Positions 36,266-44,068 of a stretch of 64,000 nt of DNA are shown here, in pieces. Made by a program: the position numbers and the translations under genes. Position 1 is the stretch's first letter. Every line of letters begins with the position of its first letter. The stretch covers positions 1-64,000 of the forward strand of contig NZ_JBHZGL010000010.1 in NCBI RefSeq assembly GCF_051900415.1, read 5' to 3'. Under the pieces are notes generated by a model that saw only the letters and a program-made list of their open reading frames with translations, was not told where the DNA came from and searched no databases. Origin of the DNA: Frateuria_A sp051900415. Lineage in GTDB: Bacteria; Pseudomonadota; Gammaproteobacteria; Xanthomonadales; Rhodanobacteraceae.

Positions 36266-36339
36266 GCGGGTGTAGCTCAATGGTAGAGCTGTAGCTTCCC
36301 AAGCTACTGACGAGGGTTCGATTCCCTTCACCCGCTCCA
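36266..36339 (+). tRNA. tRNA-Gly (anticodon CCC)
   Basis: A 74-base cloverleaf. The acceptor arms GCGGGTG and CACCCGC pair and CCA is encoded. The D arm carries AGCTCAATGGTAGAGC. The anticodon stem GTAGC/GCTAC encloses the 7-base loop TTCCCAA, so the anticodon is CCC. The T arm is GAGGGTTCGATTCCCTT. Confidence 0.95.
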
Positions 36340-36509
36340 ACCCACTTCGTTGGCCCTGGCAGTCGCTGGCAACCATGCGGCTTTGTGCCGTTGGCGATGC
36401 GGGAGGCGGCTTCCGGGTCCAAAGGGCAACGCTGGACAACATGGCTGGCGCTGCGATCGCGAAGGCGAGGCGGCTGGCATGCAGCCGGATCATCAAGCAC
36501 GGAGCCGCC

Positions 36510-36731
36510 ATGCCCCAGATCAAAGCCCAGACGCTGGTCATCGCCATCCAGGCCGTCGATTGGCAGGTGCGTTCCCTGCGCGAAGAGGTGGCCAGCGGCG
36601 GTGCAGGCGAAGACGCATACCACCTGCTCGAAGACTGGTCGCGCGCCGCGGAGGACCTGGAACGCGCCTACGACAGCGAGGCGGCTACCGTGATCAACCT
36701 GCCGCCTTACCACGAACTGGTCGGCGGTTAA
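36510..36731 (+). CDS. Small hypothetical protein upstream of rimB-rimK-like genes
   Basis: A 73-residue acidic, mostly helical protein (MPQIKAQTLVIAIQAVDWQV...). The start at 36510 has GGAG six bases upstream; an ATG at 36375 would extend it with basic residues just after the tRNA. I do not recognise a family. It precedes a retropepsin-like protease gene and rimK. In Pseudomonas, rimK lies in an operon with a small protein gene (rimA) and a protease gene (rimB); this could be a positional counterpart, but sequence similarity was not established. Confidence 0.6.
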   Translation: MPQIKAQTLVIAIQAVDWQVRSLREEVASGGAGEDAYHLLEDWSRAAEDLERAYDSEAATVINLPPYHELVGG

Positions 36732-36799
36732 CTCACGCCCGCTCGACCGCCATGGCGGAAGCTGCACGTCCCTATCGCTCTCTCCCCGGCCACACGCCC

Positions 36800-37297
36800 A
36801 TGACAGACGTGATCACCCTCGGTTGGCGGGAACGGCTGGCGCTGCCGCAGCTGGGTATCGACATGCTCAAGGCCAAGCTCGATACCGGCGCCCGATCCAG
36901 CTCGCTGCACGTGGATACTCTCGAGCCGTTCGAGCGCGAGGGTGCGACCTGGCTGCGGTTCTCGATGACCGTCGGCCGGCGCCTGCATCCGCGCAGCGTC
37001 CGGTGCGAGGCGCCGGCGCTGGGCCGGCGCGTGGTCACCGACACCGGCGGGCACGGCACCGAGCGCTGGTTCGTGCGTACCGACGTGCTGCTGGCCGGCG
37101 AGCGCTATCCGATCGAGGTCAGCCTGACCGACCGCCGGCACATGCTGTTTCCGATGCTGTTGGGCCGCAGCGCGCTGCTTGGGCGTTTCGCGGTCGACCC
37201 CTCGCTTTCCTACACCCAGCCACGCCCGCGCCCGGTTTTTGCCGCCGAGCCGGTGGCGCGGATCGCCAACGAACCTCACCACGGCCAGTTTCCATGA
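36800..37297 (+). CDS. Retropepsin-like putative protease of the RimB / ATP-dependent zinc protease family
   Basis: The 165-residue protein has LGWRERLALPQLGIDMLKAK followed by LDTGARSSSLHV near residue 27, the DTGA active-site motif of small retropepsin-like proteases (PF05618 type), and RRHMLFPMLLGRSALLGRF at the C-terminal third. In Pseudomonas the equivalent RimB protein works with RimK to control glutamate tails on ribosomal protein S6. The gene overlaps rimK by four bases (ATGA). Start 36800 is preferred; 36752 is in frame and also possible. Confidence 0.8.
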   Translation: MTDVITLGWRERLALPQLGIDMLKAKLDTGARSSSLHVDTLEPFEREGATWLRFSMTVGRRLHPRSVRCEAPALGRRVVTDTGGHGTERWFVRTDVLLAGERYPIEVSLTDRRHMLFPMLLGRSALLGRFAVDPSLSYTQPRPRPVFAAEPVARIANEPHHGQFP

Positions 37298-38172
37298 AGA
37301 TCGCGATCCTCTCGCGCAACACGCGGCTCTATTCCACCCGCCGGCTGGTCGAGGCCGCGCGCGATCGCAACCACGTGGTCCGCGTGCTCGACCCGCTTCG
37401 CTGTTATGTGCGCATCGCTCCAGGGCAGGCGTCGGTGCGCTACAAGGGCAAGGCGTTGCGCGACATCGACGCGGTGATTCCGCGCATCGGCACTACCGCC
37501 ACCTTCTACGGCACGGCCGTGCTGCGCCAGCTCGAAATGATGGGCGTATACACGCCCAACTCGTCGGACGCGGTGTTGCGCGCGCGCGACAAACTGCGCT
37601 GCCTGCAGATCCTCGCCTCGCACGGGCTGGACATGCCGGTGACCGTGTTCGGCGACAACCCCGACGACACCAACGACGTGCTGGCGATGCTCGGCGAACC
37701 GCCCCACGTCATCAAGCTCAACGAAGGCAGCCAGGGCACCGGCGTAGTGCTGGCCGAGAAGCGCAGCGCCTCGCAGAGCGTCATCGAGGCCTTTCGTGGC
37801 CTGTACGCCAACTTCCTGGTGCAGGAGTTCATCGCCGAAGCCAAGGGCAGCGACCTGCGCTGCTTCGTGGTCGGCAAGAAGGTGATCGCGGCGATGCAGC
37901 GCGAGGCGAGCCCGGGCGACTTCCGCGCCAACCTGCACCGCGGCGGCACCGCGGTGAAGGCCACCCTGAGCGCCGAGGAAAAACGCATCGCCATCCGCGC
38001 TGCCGGGGCGCTGGGCTTGGGGATAGCGGGCGTGGACCTGCTGCGCTCGGACCGCGGTCCGCTGCTGCTGGAGGTCAATGCCTCGCCCGGGCTGGAAGGG
38101 ATCGAGACAGCCACCGGTGTGGACGTCTCCGGCCACATCATCCGGCACCTGGAAGACCAGGCAGGCGCCTGA
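37294..38172 (+). CDS. rimK: Ribosomal protein S6 modification ATP-grasp ligase (RimK)
   Basis: A 292-residue ATP-grasp ligase. It starts MKIAILSRNTRLYSTRRLVE and includes VIPRIGTTATFYGTAVLRQLEMMG, RDKLRCLQILASHG, HVIKLNEGSQGTGVVLAEK, FIAEAKGSDLRCFVVG, NLHRGGTA and LLLEVNASPGLEGIE, the complete RimK set. The enzyme adds glutamate residues to the C-terminus of ribosomal protein S6 and can also make poly-glutamate. It is translationally coupled to the protease-like gene before it. Length is typical for the family. Confidence 0.93.
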   Translation: MKIAILSRNTRLYSTRRLVEAARDRNHVVRVLDPLRCYVRIAPGQASVRYKGKALRDIDAVIPRIGTTATFYGTAVLRQLEMMGVYTPNSSDAVLRARDKLRCLQILASHGLDMPVTVFGDNPDDTNDVLAMLGEPPHVIKLNEGSQGTGVVLAEKRSASQSVIEAFRGLYANFLVQEFIAEAKGSDLRCFVVGKKVIAAMQREASPGDFRANLHRGGTAVKATLSAEEKRIAIRAAGALGLGIAGVDLLRSDRGPLLLEVNASPGLEGIETATGVDVSGHIIRHLEDQAGA

Positions 38173-38220
38173 GCTTTTCTTCACGGGTACTGCACTAGAA
38201 CGTCCGCGCCGGGCACGTCC

Positions 38221-38248
38221 GTTAACGGCCATGTGAGACATGGTTAAC
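38221..38248 (+). promoter_or_regulatory. Candidate operator: paired GTTAAC sites with internal palindrome
   Basis: Two GTTAAC hexamers (38221-38226 and 38243-38248) are 22 bases apart, two helical turns. Between them CCATGT-GAG-ACATGG is a perfect inverted repeat (38229-38243). The arrangement lies just upstream of a TATAAA box (38271) and could bind a dimeric regulator, perhaps the OmpR-type regulator encoded downstream. Confidence 0.4.
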
Positions 38249-38270
38249 CGCACCGTAACCGCCTGGGCCC

Positions 38271-38276
38271 TATAAA
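38271..38276 (+). promoter_or_regulatory. Candidate -10 box TATAAA
   Basis: A clear TATAAA in a GC-rich setting, before the hairpin transcript region and about 200 bases ahead of the response-regulator gene. No good -35 hexamer at 16-18 bases was found, so activation by a bound regulator is plausible. Confidence 0.45.
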
Positions 38277-38282
38277 GACCCC

Positions 38283-38392
38283 ACTGCATGTGCTGGCGGC
38301 GACCGCTTGGTCGACACCGGCAGATTCGGTATCGGGGCAGTAAGCTTGGGCCCAGGTGCAGCGACGACGAGTCGGGCATCTGGGCCTTTTTA
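38283..38392 (+). ncRNA. Candidate small RNA or attenuated leader ahead of the response regulator
   Basis: From the start point predicted by TATAAA, a transcript of about 110 bases would end at an imperfect hairpin, GGCCCAGGTGC pairing with GCATCTGGGCC (38349-38386), followed by TTTTTATT. No open frame or ribosome-binding site is evident inside. It could be a stand-alone small RNA or a leader with conditional termination. Confidence 0.35.
38349..38392 (+). terminator. Terminator-like hairpin upstream of the response regulator
   Basis: The stem GGCCCAG/CTGGGCC, extended with one mismatch, has a 16-base loop and a TTTTTATT tail. It lies 86 bases before the response-regulator start. Confidence 0.6.
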
Positions 38393-38425
38393 TTGGCCGC
38401 GGCCCGGTCCAGCCGCCATCCGTCG

Positions 38426-38436
38426 GCGAGCTTGTT
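38426..38436 (+). promoter_or_regulatory. Copy of the CGAGCTTGTTA element upstream of the response regulator
   Basis: The 11 bases CGAGCTTGTTA match the core of upstream elements A and B of the beta-helix genes exactly. It lies 43 bases before the start codon at 38479. It may be chance or a shared promoter or regulator site. Confidence 0.3.
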
Positions 38437-38478
38437 AAGCTTGCTGCCCTGATCGACCAGTAGCCTTTGGAGTGGCGC

Positions 38479-39165
38479 ATGCGTGTCCTTGTGATCGAAG
38501 ACAACAGCGATATCGCGACCAACATTGGCGACTACCTGGAAGACCGCGGACACGTGGTCGACTTCGCCGGCGACGGCGTGACCGGCCTGCACCTGGCCGT
38601 GGTGCACGACTTCGACGTGATCGTGCTGGACCTCACCCTGCCGGGCATGGACGGCCTGGACGTGGCGCGCAAGCTGCGTCACGAGGCGCACAAGCAGACC
38701 CCGGTGCTGATGCTGACCGCGCGCGACGCGCTGGAACAGAAGCTCACCGGCTTCGAGTCCGGCGCCGACGACTACATGACCAAGCCGTTCGCGCTGCAGG
38801 AGCTGGCCGCGCGGCTGGAAGTGCTGGCACGTCGGGGCAAGGGCCCGCAGAGCCGCGTGCTCAAGGTCGCCGACCTCACCTACAACCTGGACACGCTCAC
38901 CGTCAGCCGCGACGGCAAGTCGATCCAGCTGAACCCGATCGGCCTCAAGCTCCTGCAGGCATTGATGGAAGCCAGTCCGTCGGTGGTCACCCGCCAGGAC
39001 CTGGAGCAGCGCGTGTGGGGCGAGGAACTGCCCGATTCGGACTCGCTGCGCGTGCACATCCACGGCCTGCGCGCCGCAATCGACAAGCCGTTCGACAAGC
39101 CGCTGATCCACACGCGCCACGGCATCGGTTACCGCATGGTCGAGCCGGATGCTGTCCAGGCGTAA
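38479..39165 (+). CDS. OmpR-family response regulator
   Basis: A 228-residue two-domain regulator. The receiver domain has acidic pocket ED at 7-8, phospho-acceptor Asp51 in VIVLDLTLPGMDG, and the conserved lysine in YMTKPFAL near residue 101. The C-terminal winged helix (residues about 128-222) ends LIHTRHGIGYRMV, typical of OmpR/PhoP. The start at 38479 follows TTGGAGTGG. The histidine kinase gene overlaps its 3' end by 17 bases, so it is a cognate pair. Targets are unknown. Confidence 0.93.
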   Translation: MRVLVIEDNSDIATNIGDYLEDRGHVVDFAGDGVTGLHLAVVHDFDVIVLDLTLPGMDGLDVARKLRHEAHKQTPVLMLTARDALEQKLTGFESGADDYMTKPFALQELAARLEVLARRGKGPQSRVLKVADLTYNLDTLTVSRDGKSIQLNPIGLKLLQALMEASPSVVTRQDLEQRVWGEELPDSDSLRVHIHGLRAAIDKPFDKPLIHTRHGIGYRMVEPDAVQA

Positions 39166-40432
39166 GCTGCGGTTCCGCCTGATCGTCTCCTTCGCGCTGT
39201 TCGGCTTCGGCCTCAGCGCGTTGTTTGCTTTTGCGGCGCTCAACATCCGTACGCGGGTGGAGGACCAGCTGGTCAACGCCAGCCTGCTCGACGACGCCCG
39301 GTACGCGAACCACTACGCCCAGGAGCATCCCAACGCGCCGGGCCCCGGTTCGCAACTGATCACCGGCATGACCAAGAGCGACCGCACGCTCTACAAGGCG
39401 CCGCTGGCCTGGCAGGGTCTGGATACCGGTGTCCACGACATCTTCGAGCAGGGCGAGGATGGCAAGCAGCACCACTACAAGCTTGCGGTGTATCGCGAAA
39501 ACCACATCATCAGCTTCGTTCGCTACGACGTGACGCGCGAGGAGCTGGGCAAGCAGCAGCTGTTGATCAGCGTGATTGCGGCGGTGTTCCTGTTTGGCCT
39601 GCTCTCGCTGGCGATCGGCCTGTGGCTGTCGCGCAAGGTGTTGAAACCGGTCAGCGAACTGGCCACGCGCCTGCGCGATTTCCGCAAGGCCGGCAAGGCC
39701 GAGCCGCTGGCATCGCATTTTGCCAATGACGAGGTCGGCGAGCTGGCGCTGGCGCTGGATGAATACGCCGCACGGCTCACGGCGATGGTCGAGCGCGACC
39801 GCGAGTTCAACTCCGACGTCAGTCACGAACTGCGCACGCCGCTGGCGGTGATCGCCAGCACCACCGAACTGCTGCAGGGCTCACCCGATCTCACGGACAA
39901 GCTGCGCGAACGGCTAAAACGCATCGAACGCGCCTCCCGCCAGGCCACCGAGCTGATCGAGGCGCTGTTGCTCCTCTCGCGCGCCGAACGTCGTGGTCCC
40001 ACCCGCGGCGAGACCACGGAGGTGGCCAAGGTCGCCGCCGACGTGATCGAGAGCCAGCGTCCGCAGATGCGCGACAAGCCGCTGGACATCGAGCTGACCA
40101 TCCGCGATGCGGTGAGCGTGAACGCACCGGCCTCGGTGCTTTCCGTGGCGCTCACCAACCTGATCGGCAACGCGATCAAGTACACGCTCGAAGGCCAGGT
40201 AAAGGTCGAGGTAGGCAGCGGCCGCATCGAGGTGATCGATACCGGCCCGGGCATCAAGCCGGAGGACGCCGAACGGCTGTTCCAGCGCGGCGTGCGCGGC
40301 GAGGGTGCCGGCGGCAGCGGCGCCGGCCTCGGTCTGGCGATCGTGCGCCGCTTGTGCGACCTCTACGGCTGGCAGGTGTCGATGCGCCCGCGCAACGACG
40401 CCAACGGCGCCATCGCCAGCCTGGTCTTTTAA
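39149..40432 (+). CDS. Sensor histidine kinase, partner of the OmpR-type regulator
   Basis: A 427-residue membrane kinase. Two membrane segments (about residues 10-32 and 137-160) enclose a periplasmic sensor region of about 100 residues; HAMP-like LSRKVLKPVSELATRLRDF follows, then the phospho-acceptor box FNSDVSHELRTPLAVIAS near residue 225, and ATP-binding boxes NLIGNAIKYT, DTGPGIKPEDAE and GAGLGLAIVRRL. The sensed signal is not evident. The start overlaps the regulator gene. Downstream lie a CCCTCTCC-type repeat and a bidirectional terminator. Confidence 0.92.
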   Translation: MLSRRKLRFRLIVSFALFGFGLSALFAFAALNIRTRVEDQLVNASLLDDARYANHYAQEHPNAPGPGSQLITGMTKSDRTLYKAPLAWQGLDTGVHDIFEQGEDGKQHHYKLAVYRENHIISFVRYDVTREELGKQQLLISVIAAVFLFGLLSLAIGLWLSRKVLKPVSELATRLRDFRKAGKAEPLASHFANDEVGELALALDEYAARLTAMVERDREFNSDVSHELRTPLAVIASTTELLQGSPDLTDKLRERLKRIERASRQATELIEALLLLSRAERRGPTRGETTEVAKVAADVIESQRPQMRDKPLDIELTIRDAVSVNAPASVLSVALTNLIGNAIKYTLEGQVKVEVGSGRIEVIDTGPGIKPEDAERLFQRGVRGEGAGGSGAGLGLAIVRRLCDLYGWQVSMRPRNDANGAIASLVF

Positions 40433-40440
40433 CCCGCGTG

Positions 40441-40497
40441 ACGCTGCTCCCTCTCCCCTGGGGAGAGGGCTGGGGTGAGGGGCCGGGGCTCGCGGGA
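40441..40497. repeat. CCCTCTCC-family repeat copy
   Basis: CCTCTCCCCTGGGGAGAGG followed by a GGGTGAGGGGCCGGGGCTCG tail, between the kinase stop and its terminator. Confidence 0.8.
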
Positions 40498-40503
40498 ACA
40501 TCA

Positions 40504-40540
40504 AAAAAGAAGGGCCGCATTGCGGCCCTTCTTTTTTTTA
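40504..40540. terminator. Bidirectional intrinsic terminator
   Basis: AAAGAAGGGCCGCA / TGCGGCCCTTCTTT is a perfect stem with A- and T-tracts on both sides, between the convergent kinase and ilvE genes. Confidence 0.93.
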
Positions 40541-40557
40541 CGAAGCGCTGCCGTCGC

Positions 40558-41475
40558 TCAGACCGGCTCCAGCCAGCCCCACTGGTCGTTGGTGCGCCCG
40601 TCGAACAACCCGAAGTAAAGCTCCTGCAGCCGCCGCGTCACGCGCCCGGCCGTGCCGTTGCCGACCTGCTTGCCGTCGATCGAGCGGATCGGTGTGACCT
40701 CGGCGGCAGTGCCGCACATCAGCACCTCGTCAGCCAGGTACAGGTACTCGCGCGGCAGGTCGCGCTCGACCACCTCGATGCCGTCCTCGCGCGCCAGCGT
40801 CTTGAGCGTGTCGCGCGTGATGCCGGTGAGGATCGAGGCGCTGGCCGGCGTGGTGTGCAGCACGCCGTCGAAGACCAGGAAAAGGTTCTCGCCTGCGCCC
40901 TCGCTGAGCAGACCGGTGTTTGCCAGCGCGATGCCTTCGCCGAAGCCAAGGCGGCGCGCCTCGCGGGCGATCAGCTGGCCGGACAGGTAATTGCCACCGG
41001 CCTTGGCGCCGGCCGGAATGGTGTTCGGCGCGAAGCGCTGCCAGCTCGACACGCAGGCGGTGATGCCCTGTTCCAGCGCCTCCGGCCCCAGGTACGGACC
41101 CATCGGCCAGGCGGCCACGGCCACGTCGATCGGCGTTTCGGCCGAAAGGCCGAAGCCGCCCAGACCACGGTAGGCCACCGGGCGCAGGTAGGCGGCGGTG
41201 AGGCCGTTCTTCTTGATCACCTCGCGGCAGGCCGCGGCCAGCTCGTCCTGCGAGTAGGGCAGCACCATGTCGTAGATGCGCGCCGACTGGTACAGGCGCT
41301 TCAGGTGGTCGGTCAGGCGGAAGATCGCCGCGCCGTCGGGCGTGGCGTAACTGCGGATGCCTTCGAACACGGAGGAACCGTAATGCAGCGCATGCGACAT
41401 CACGTGGGTGGTGGCCTCGCGCCACGGCTTGATCGTGCCGTTCTGCCAGATCCACTCGGGGTACTGCTGCGCCAT
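40558..41475 (-). CDS. ilvE: Branched-chain amino acid aminotransferase
   Basis: A 305-residue fold-type IV PLP enzyme. It starts with YPEWIWQNGTIKPWREA; SHALHYGSSVFEGIR is near residue 30 and AYLRPVAYRGLGG near 95. The PLP lysine is in NTIPAGAKAGGNYLSGQ near residue 160, with NTGLLSEGAGENLFLV and GITRDTLKTL after it. It interconverts branched-chain 2-oxo acids and Val, Leu and Ile. Start 41475 has AAGGAGA upstream and gives the normal N-terminus. It is monocistronic, convergent with the histidine kinase. Confidence 0.95.
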   Translation of the reverse strand: MAQQYPEWIWQNGTIKPWREATTHVMSHALHYGSSVFEGIRSYATPDGAAIFRLTDHLKRLYQSARIYDMVLPYSQDELAAACREVIKKNGLTAAYLRPVAYRGLGGFGLSAETPIDVAVAAWPMGPYLGPEALEQGITACVSSWQRFAPNTIPAGAKAGGNYLSGQLIAREARRLGFGEGIALANTGLLSEGAGENLFLVFDGVLHTTPASASILTGITRDTLKTLAREDGIEVVERDLPREYLYLADEVLMCGTAAEVTPIRSIDGKQVGNGTAGRVTRRLQELYFGLFDGRTNDQWGWLEPV

Positions 41476-41536
41476 GGCGATTCTCCTTGCAGGGGACCGC
41501 CCATGATAACCGCTGGGCACCGTTGCCCGCGCGTGC

Positions 41537-42052
41537 CTACTCCTGGCGCAGCCACAGGCAGCCGGCGCGGGGTTCGATCGCGAAGCGCGTGTCGCCGCTC
41601 TCCATGCTGCCGTCCTCGGGCACCGTGTGGACGATCAGTTCGGATGCGCCGGCGTCGCCGGCATCCTCTCCGGGCAGATCGATGCCCACCAACGGCCGCC
41701 GCATCAAGGCGGCCAGGGCACGGATGTCGGCCACCACGGCATGCTCGCCGTAGCCACCCCACAGGATCAGCCCCGCCAGGCGGTTGGCGTCGGCGTTGGC
41801 AAAAGCGTCGATCACCGCGCCGCGCAGCTGGTCCACGTCGGCGGCGCAGGTGACCGCGGGCGGCCGCAGCGAAGGCGTCTGCGCAGGCGTGGATGACGTG
41901 GGCGCCAGCGTGGCCTGCAGGTTGGCGCAGGGCTGGTCGGTGAAAACCGGATGGCCGTCCGCGGCGATGCAGTGGTAGATCGGCGACTGCGCGCGGGCGG
42001 GCAGGGCGGCCATGGCCAGCAACAGCAACAAGGCGAGGCGCAGTGGGGGCAT
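41537..42052 (-). CDS. Secreted DUF4124-like small protein
   Basis: The 171-residue protein has a signal peptide (LRLALLLLLAMAALPARA) followed by SPIYHCIAADGHPVFTDQPC, the DUF4124-type opening seen in many xanthomonad envelope proteins. The remainder has no motif I recognise; cysteines at about 28, 42, 69 and 165 could form disulfides. It lies 31 bases past metF on the same strand and may share its transcript. Function unknown. Confidence 0.75.
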   Translation of the reverse strand: MPPLRLALLLLLAMAALPARAQSPIYHCIAADGHPVFTDQPCANLQATLAPTSSTPAQTPSLRPPAVTCAADVDQLRGAVIDAFANADANRLAGLILWGGYGEHAVVADIRALAALMRRPLVGIDLPGEDAGDAGASELIVHTVPEDGSMESGDTRFAIEPRAGCLWLRQE

Positions 42053-42083
42053 CGCCCGAGCATAGCGGCCCGGCCGGAAAGCT

Positions 42084-42908
42084 TCAGTGCAGTTGCACGA
42101 GCACCGCTTGCGTGGCCCTGGCGCGGTTCAGCGTGTAGAAGTGCAGCCCCGGCGCGCCACCGTCGAGCAGGCGCCGGCACAACTGCGCGACCACCTCGGC
42201 ACCCAGTGCGCGGATCGACTCGGCGTCGTCGCCGTGGGCCTGCATGCGCTTGACGATCCAGCGCGGGATTTCCGCGCCGCAGGCGTCGGAGAAGCGCTTG
42301 AGCTGGCTGAAGTTGGTGATCGGCATGATGCCCGGCACGATCGGTACGGCCACGCCCAGGCGCCGCACGTCGTCCACGAAGCGGAAATACGCATCCGGGT
42401 TGAAGAAGTACTGCGTGATCGCCCCGTTGGCGCCCGCATCGATCTTGGCCTTGAAATGGGCCAGGTCGCGCAGCGCATCCTCGGCTTGCGGATGGGTTTC
42501 CGGGTACGCCGCCACTTCGATTAGGAAGTGATCGCCGGAGTGTTCGCGGATGAACGCGACCAGCTCGGCCGCGTACCGGAAGTCGCCCGGCGAGGCCATG
42601 CCGGAGGGCAGGTCGCCGCGCAGCGCCACGATGCGCCGGTATCCGGCGGCGCGGTAGCCGTCCAGCAACGCGGCGATCTCTGCCTTGGTGCCGCCCATGC
42701 ACGACAGATGCGGCGCCACCGGCAGACCGTGCTGCCGATGCAGCCGCGCGACCGTGTCGCCGGTGTAGCTCAGCGTCGAGCCGCCGGCCCCGAACGTCAC
42801 CGAGGCGTAGTCGGGCGCATGCGCCTTCAGTAGCTGTGCGGCGCGGTCCAGTTGCGCGCGCTGCTCGTCGGTCTTGGGCGGGAAGAATTCGAAGCTGATC
42901 GCGGGCAT
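42084..42908 (-). CDS. metF: Methylenetetrahydrofolate reductase
   Basis: A 274-residue FAD-dependent enzyme reducing 5,10-methylene-THF to 5-methyl-THF for methionine synthesis. Family marks are ISFEFFPPKTDEQ at the N-terminus, APDYASVTFGAGGST near residue 30, HLSCMGGTKAEI, ALRGDLPSG, EVAAYPETHPQA and ITQYFFNPDAYFRF. The length is normal for the bacterial form. Start 42908 fits; an in-frame 42941 start would run into the palindrome upstream. The promoter region carries a 32-base palindrome. It probably shares a methionine-cycle regulon with ahcY. Confidence 0.95.
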   Translation of the reverse strand: MPAISFEFFPPKTDEQRAQLDRAAQLLKAHAPDYASVTFGAGGSTLSYTGDTVARLHRQHGLPVAPHLSCMGGTKAEIAALLDGYRAAGYRRIVALRGDLPSGMASPGDFRYAAELVAFIREHSGDHFLIEVAAYPETHPQAEDALRDLAHFKAKIDAGANGAITQYFFNPDAYFRFVDDVRRLGVAVPIVPGIMPITNFSQLKRFSDACGAEIPRWIVKRMQAHGDDAESIRALGAEVVAQLCRRLLDGGAPGLHFYTLNRARATQAVLVQLH

Positions 42909-42940
42909 GGGCGATAAGGTCCTTGCAGGGCAGGCGGGCA

Positions 42941-42972
42941 TTCTATCCGTTCATCGCGATAAAAGGATAGAA
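42941..42972 (-). promoter_or_regulatory. 32-base near-perfect palindrome upstream of metF (candidate operator)
   Basis: Left half TTCTATCCGTTCATCG and right half CGATAAAAGGATAGAA match as reverse complements at 14 of 16 positions. It starts 33 bases upstream of the metF start codon, where a repressor would overlap the promoter. ArsR-type SahR or similar regulators of the methionine cycle are candidates, by analogy only. Confidence 0.55.
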
Positions 42973-43112
42973 GTCCAAACGGCTGATCGCCCGCTCGCCG
43001 GTCGGGCCTCGCAGCCGTTCATCGCCGTGGCCGACCGCTCGTCATGTTTTTCGCCAGCGACGGTTCGCGGGCGGGCAGGCTTTTTCCATCCCAACCCGAC
43101 AGGAGACCTGCC

Positions 43113-44042
43113 ATGCACAGCCTTAACCTGATCCGCCGCGGCATCCGCCTGGCCGCCCTCGCCCTGGCCGTCGGCGCCGCCGGCCTGGCCGCCCGCGACG
43201 CATACGCTGCCGACGCCCCCGACCACGGCATCACCGTCACGGTGGTGGGCGAAGGCCGGCCGGTGCTGATGATCCCGGGCCTCAACAGCGGCGCAAACAC
43301 CTGGAAAGAAACCTGCGCCGCGCTCCAGGCGGACCACGTGCAATGCCTGATCGCCCAGCTGCCGGGCTTCGCCGGACAGCCGGCGATCGCCAGCGGACAC
43401 TACCTGGACGACATGAGCGAGGGCCTGCTCGATTACCTCGACCAGCACCATCTCGCGCATCCGGTGGTGGTCGGCCACAGTCTGGGCGGCGTGGTCGCGC
43501 TGAAGATGGCGATCGCGCGGCCTGAGGCGATCGACAAGCTGGTGATCGTCGACGCGTTGCCGTTCCTGCCCGCCGCGCAGAACCCTGCTGCCACCGCGGA
43601 GTCGATGAAACCGATGATTGCCGGACTGCGGGCGCAAATGCTCAAGGCGGACGATGCGGCCTACCGCGCCCAGGCCGAAGCGGCGGCACGCGGCATGGTG
43701 CACGCCCCGGCGCGCGTGGCGCAGATCGTCGGCTGGGGCATGGCCAGCGACCGCGCCACCACGGCCGAAGCCATGGGCGAGATGATGACCACCGACCTGC
43801 GCCCGTCGCTGGGCGCGATCAAGGCGCCCACGCTGGTGCTCGCTTCGTGGGCGGCCTACGCGCCCTACGGCGCCACCAGGGAGTCGACCGCCCAGCTGTT
43901 CCGCAGCCAGTACACGAAGCTCGATGGCGTGCGCGTGGAGATGAGCCAGGCCGGCTACCATTTCCTGATGTGGGACGACCCGCAGTGGCTGCAGTCGCAG
44001 CTGCGCGGCTTCATCAACGGCAAGGCCACGGCCGCGCGCTGA
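43113..44042 (+). CDS. Secreted alpha/beta hydrolase
   Basis: A 309-residue protein with a signal peptide (residues about 1-32, LAALALAVGAAGLAARDAYA) and an alpha/beta hydrolase fold: VLMIPGLNSGANTW near residue 52, the nucleophile elbow VVVGHSLGGVVAL near residue 120, and a late histidine in AGYHFLMWDDPQW. It is probably an exported esterase or peptidase-like enzyme; substrate unknown. Start 43113 has AGGAGA upstream. The LytS-like kinase gene begins 26 bases after the stop, so the three following genes may be one operon. Confidence 0.82.
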   Translation: MHSLNLIRRGIRLAALALAVGAAGLAARDAYAADAPDHGITVTVVGEGRPVLMIPGLNSGANTWKETCAALQADHVQCLIAQLPGFAGQPAIASGHYLDDMSEGLLDYLDQHHLAHPVVVGHSLGGVVALKMAIARPEAIDKLVIVDALPFLPAAQNPAATAESMKPMIAGLRAQMLKADDAAYRAQAEAAARGMVHAPARVAQIVGWGMASDRATTAEAMGEMMTTDLRPSLGAIKAPTLVLASWAAYAPYGATRESTAQLFRSQYTKLDGVRVEMSQAGYHFLMWDDPQWLQSQLRGFINGKATAAR

Positions 44043-44068
44043 GCGCGGCCCTTGAGCGGGGGACGACG

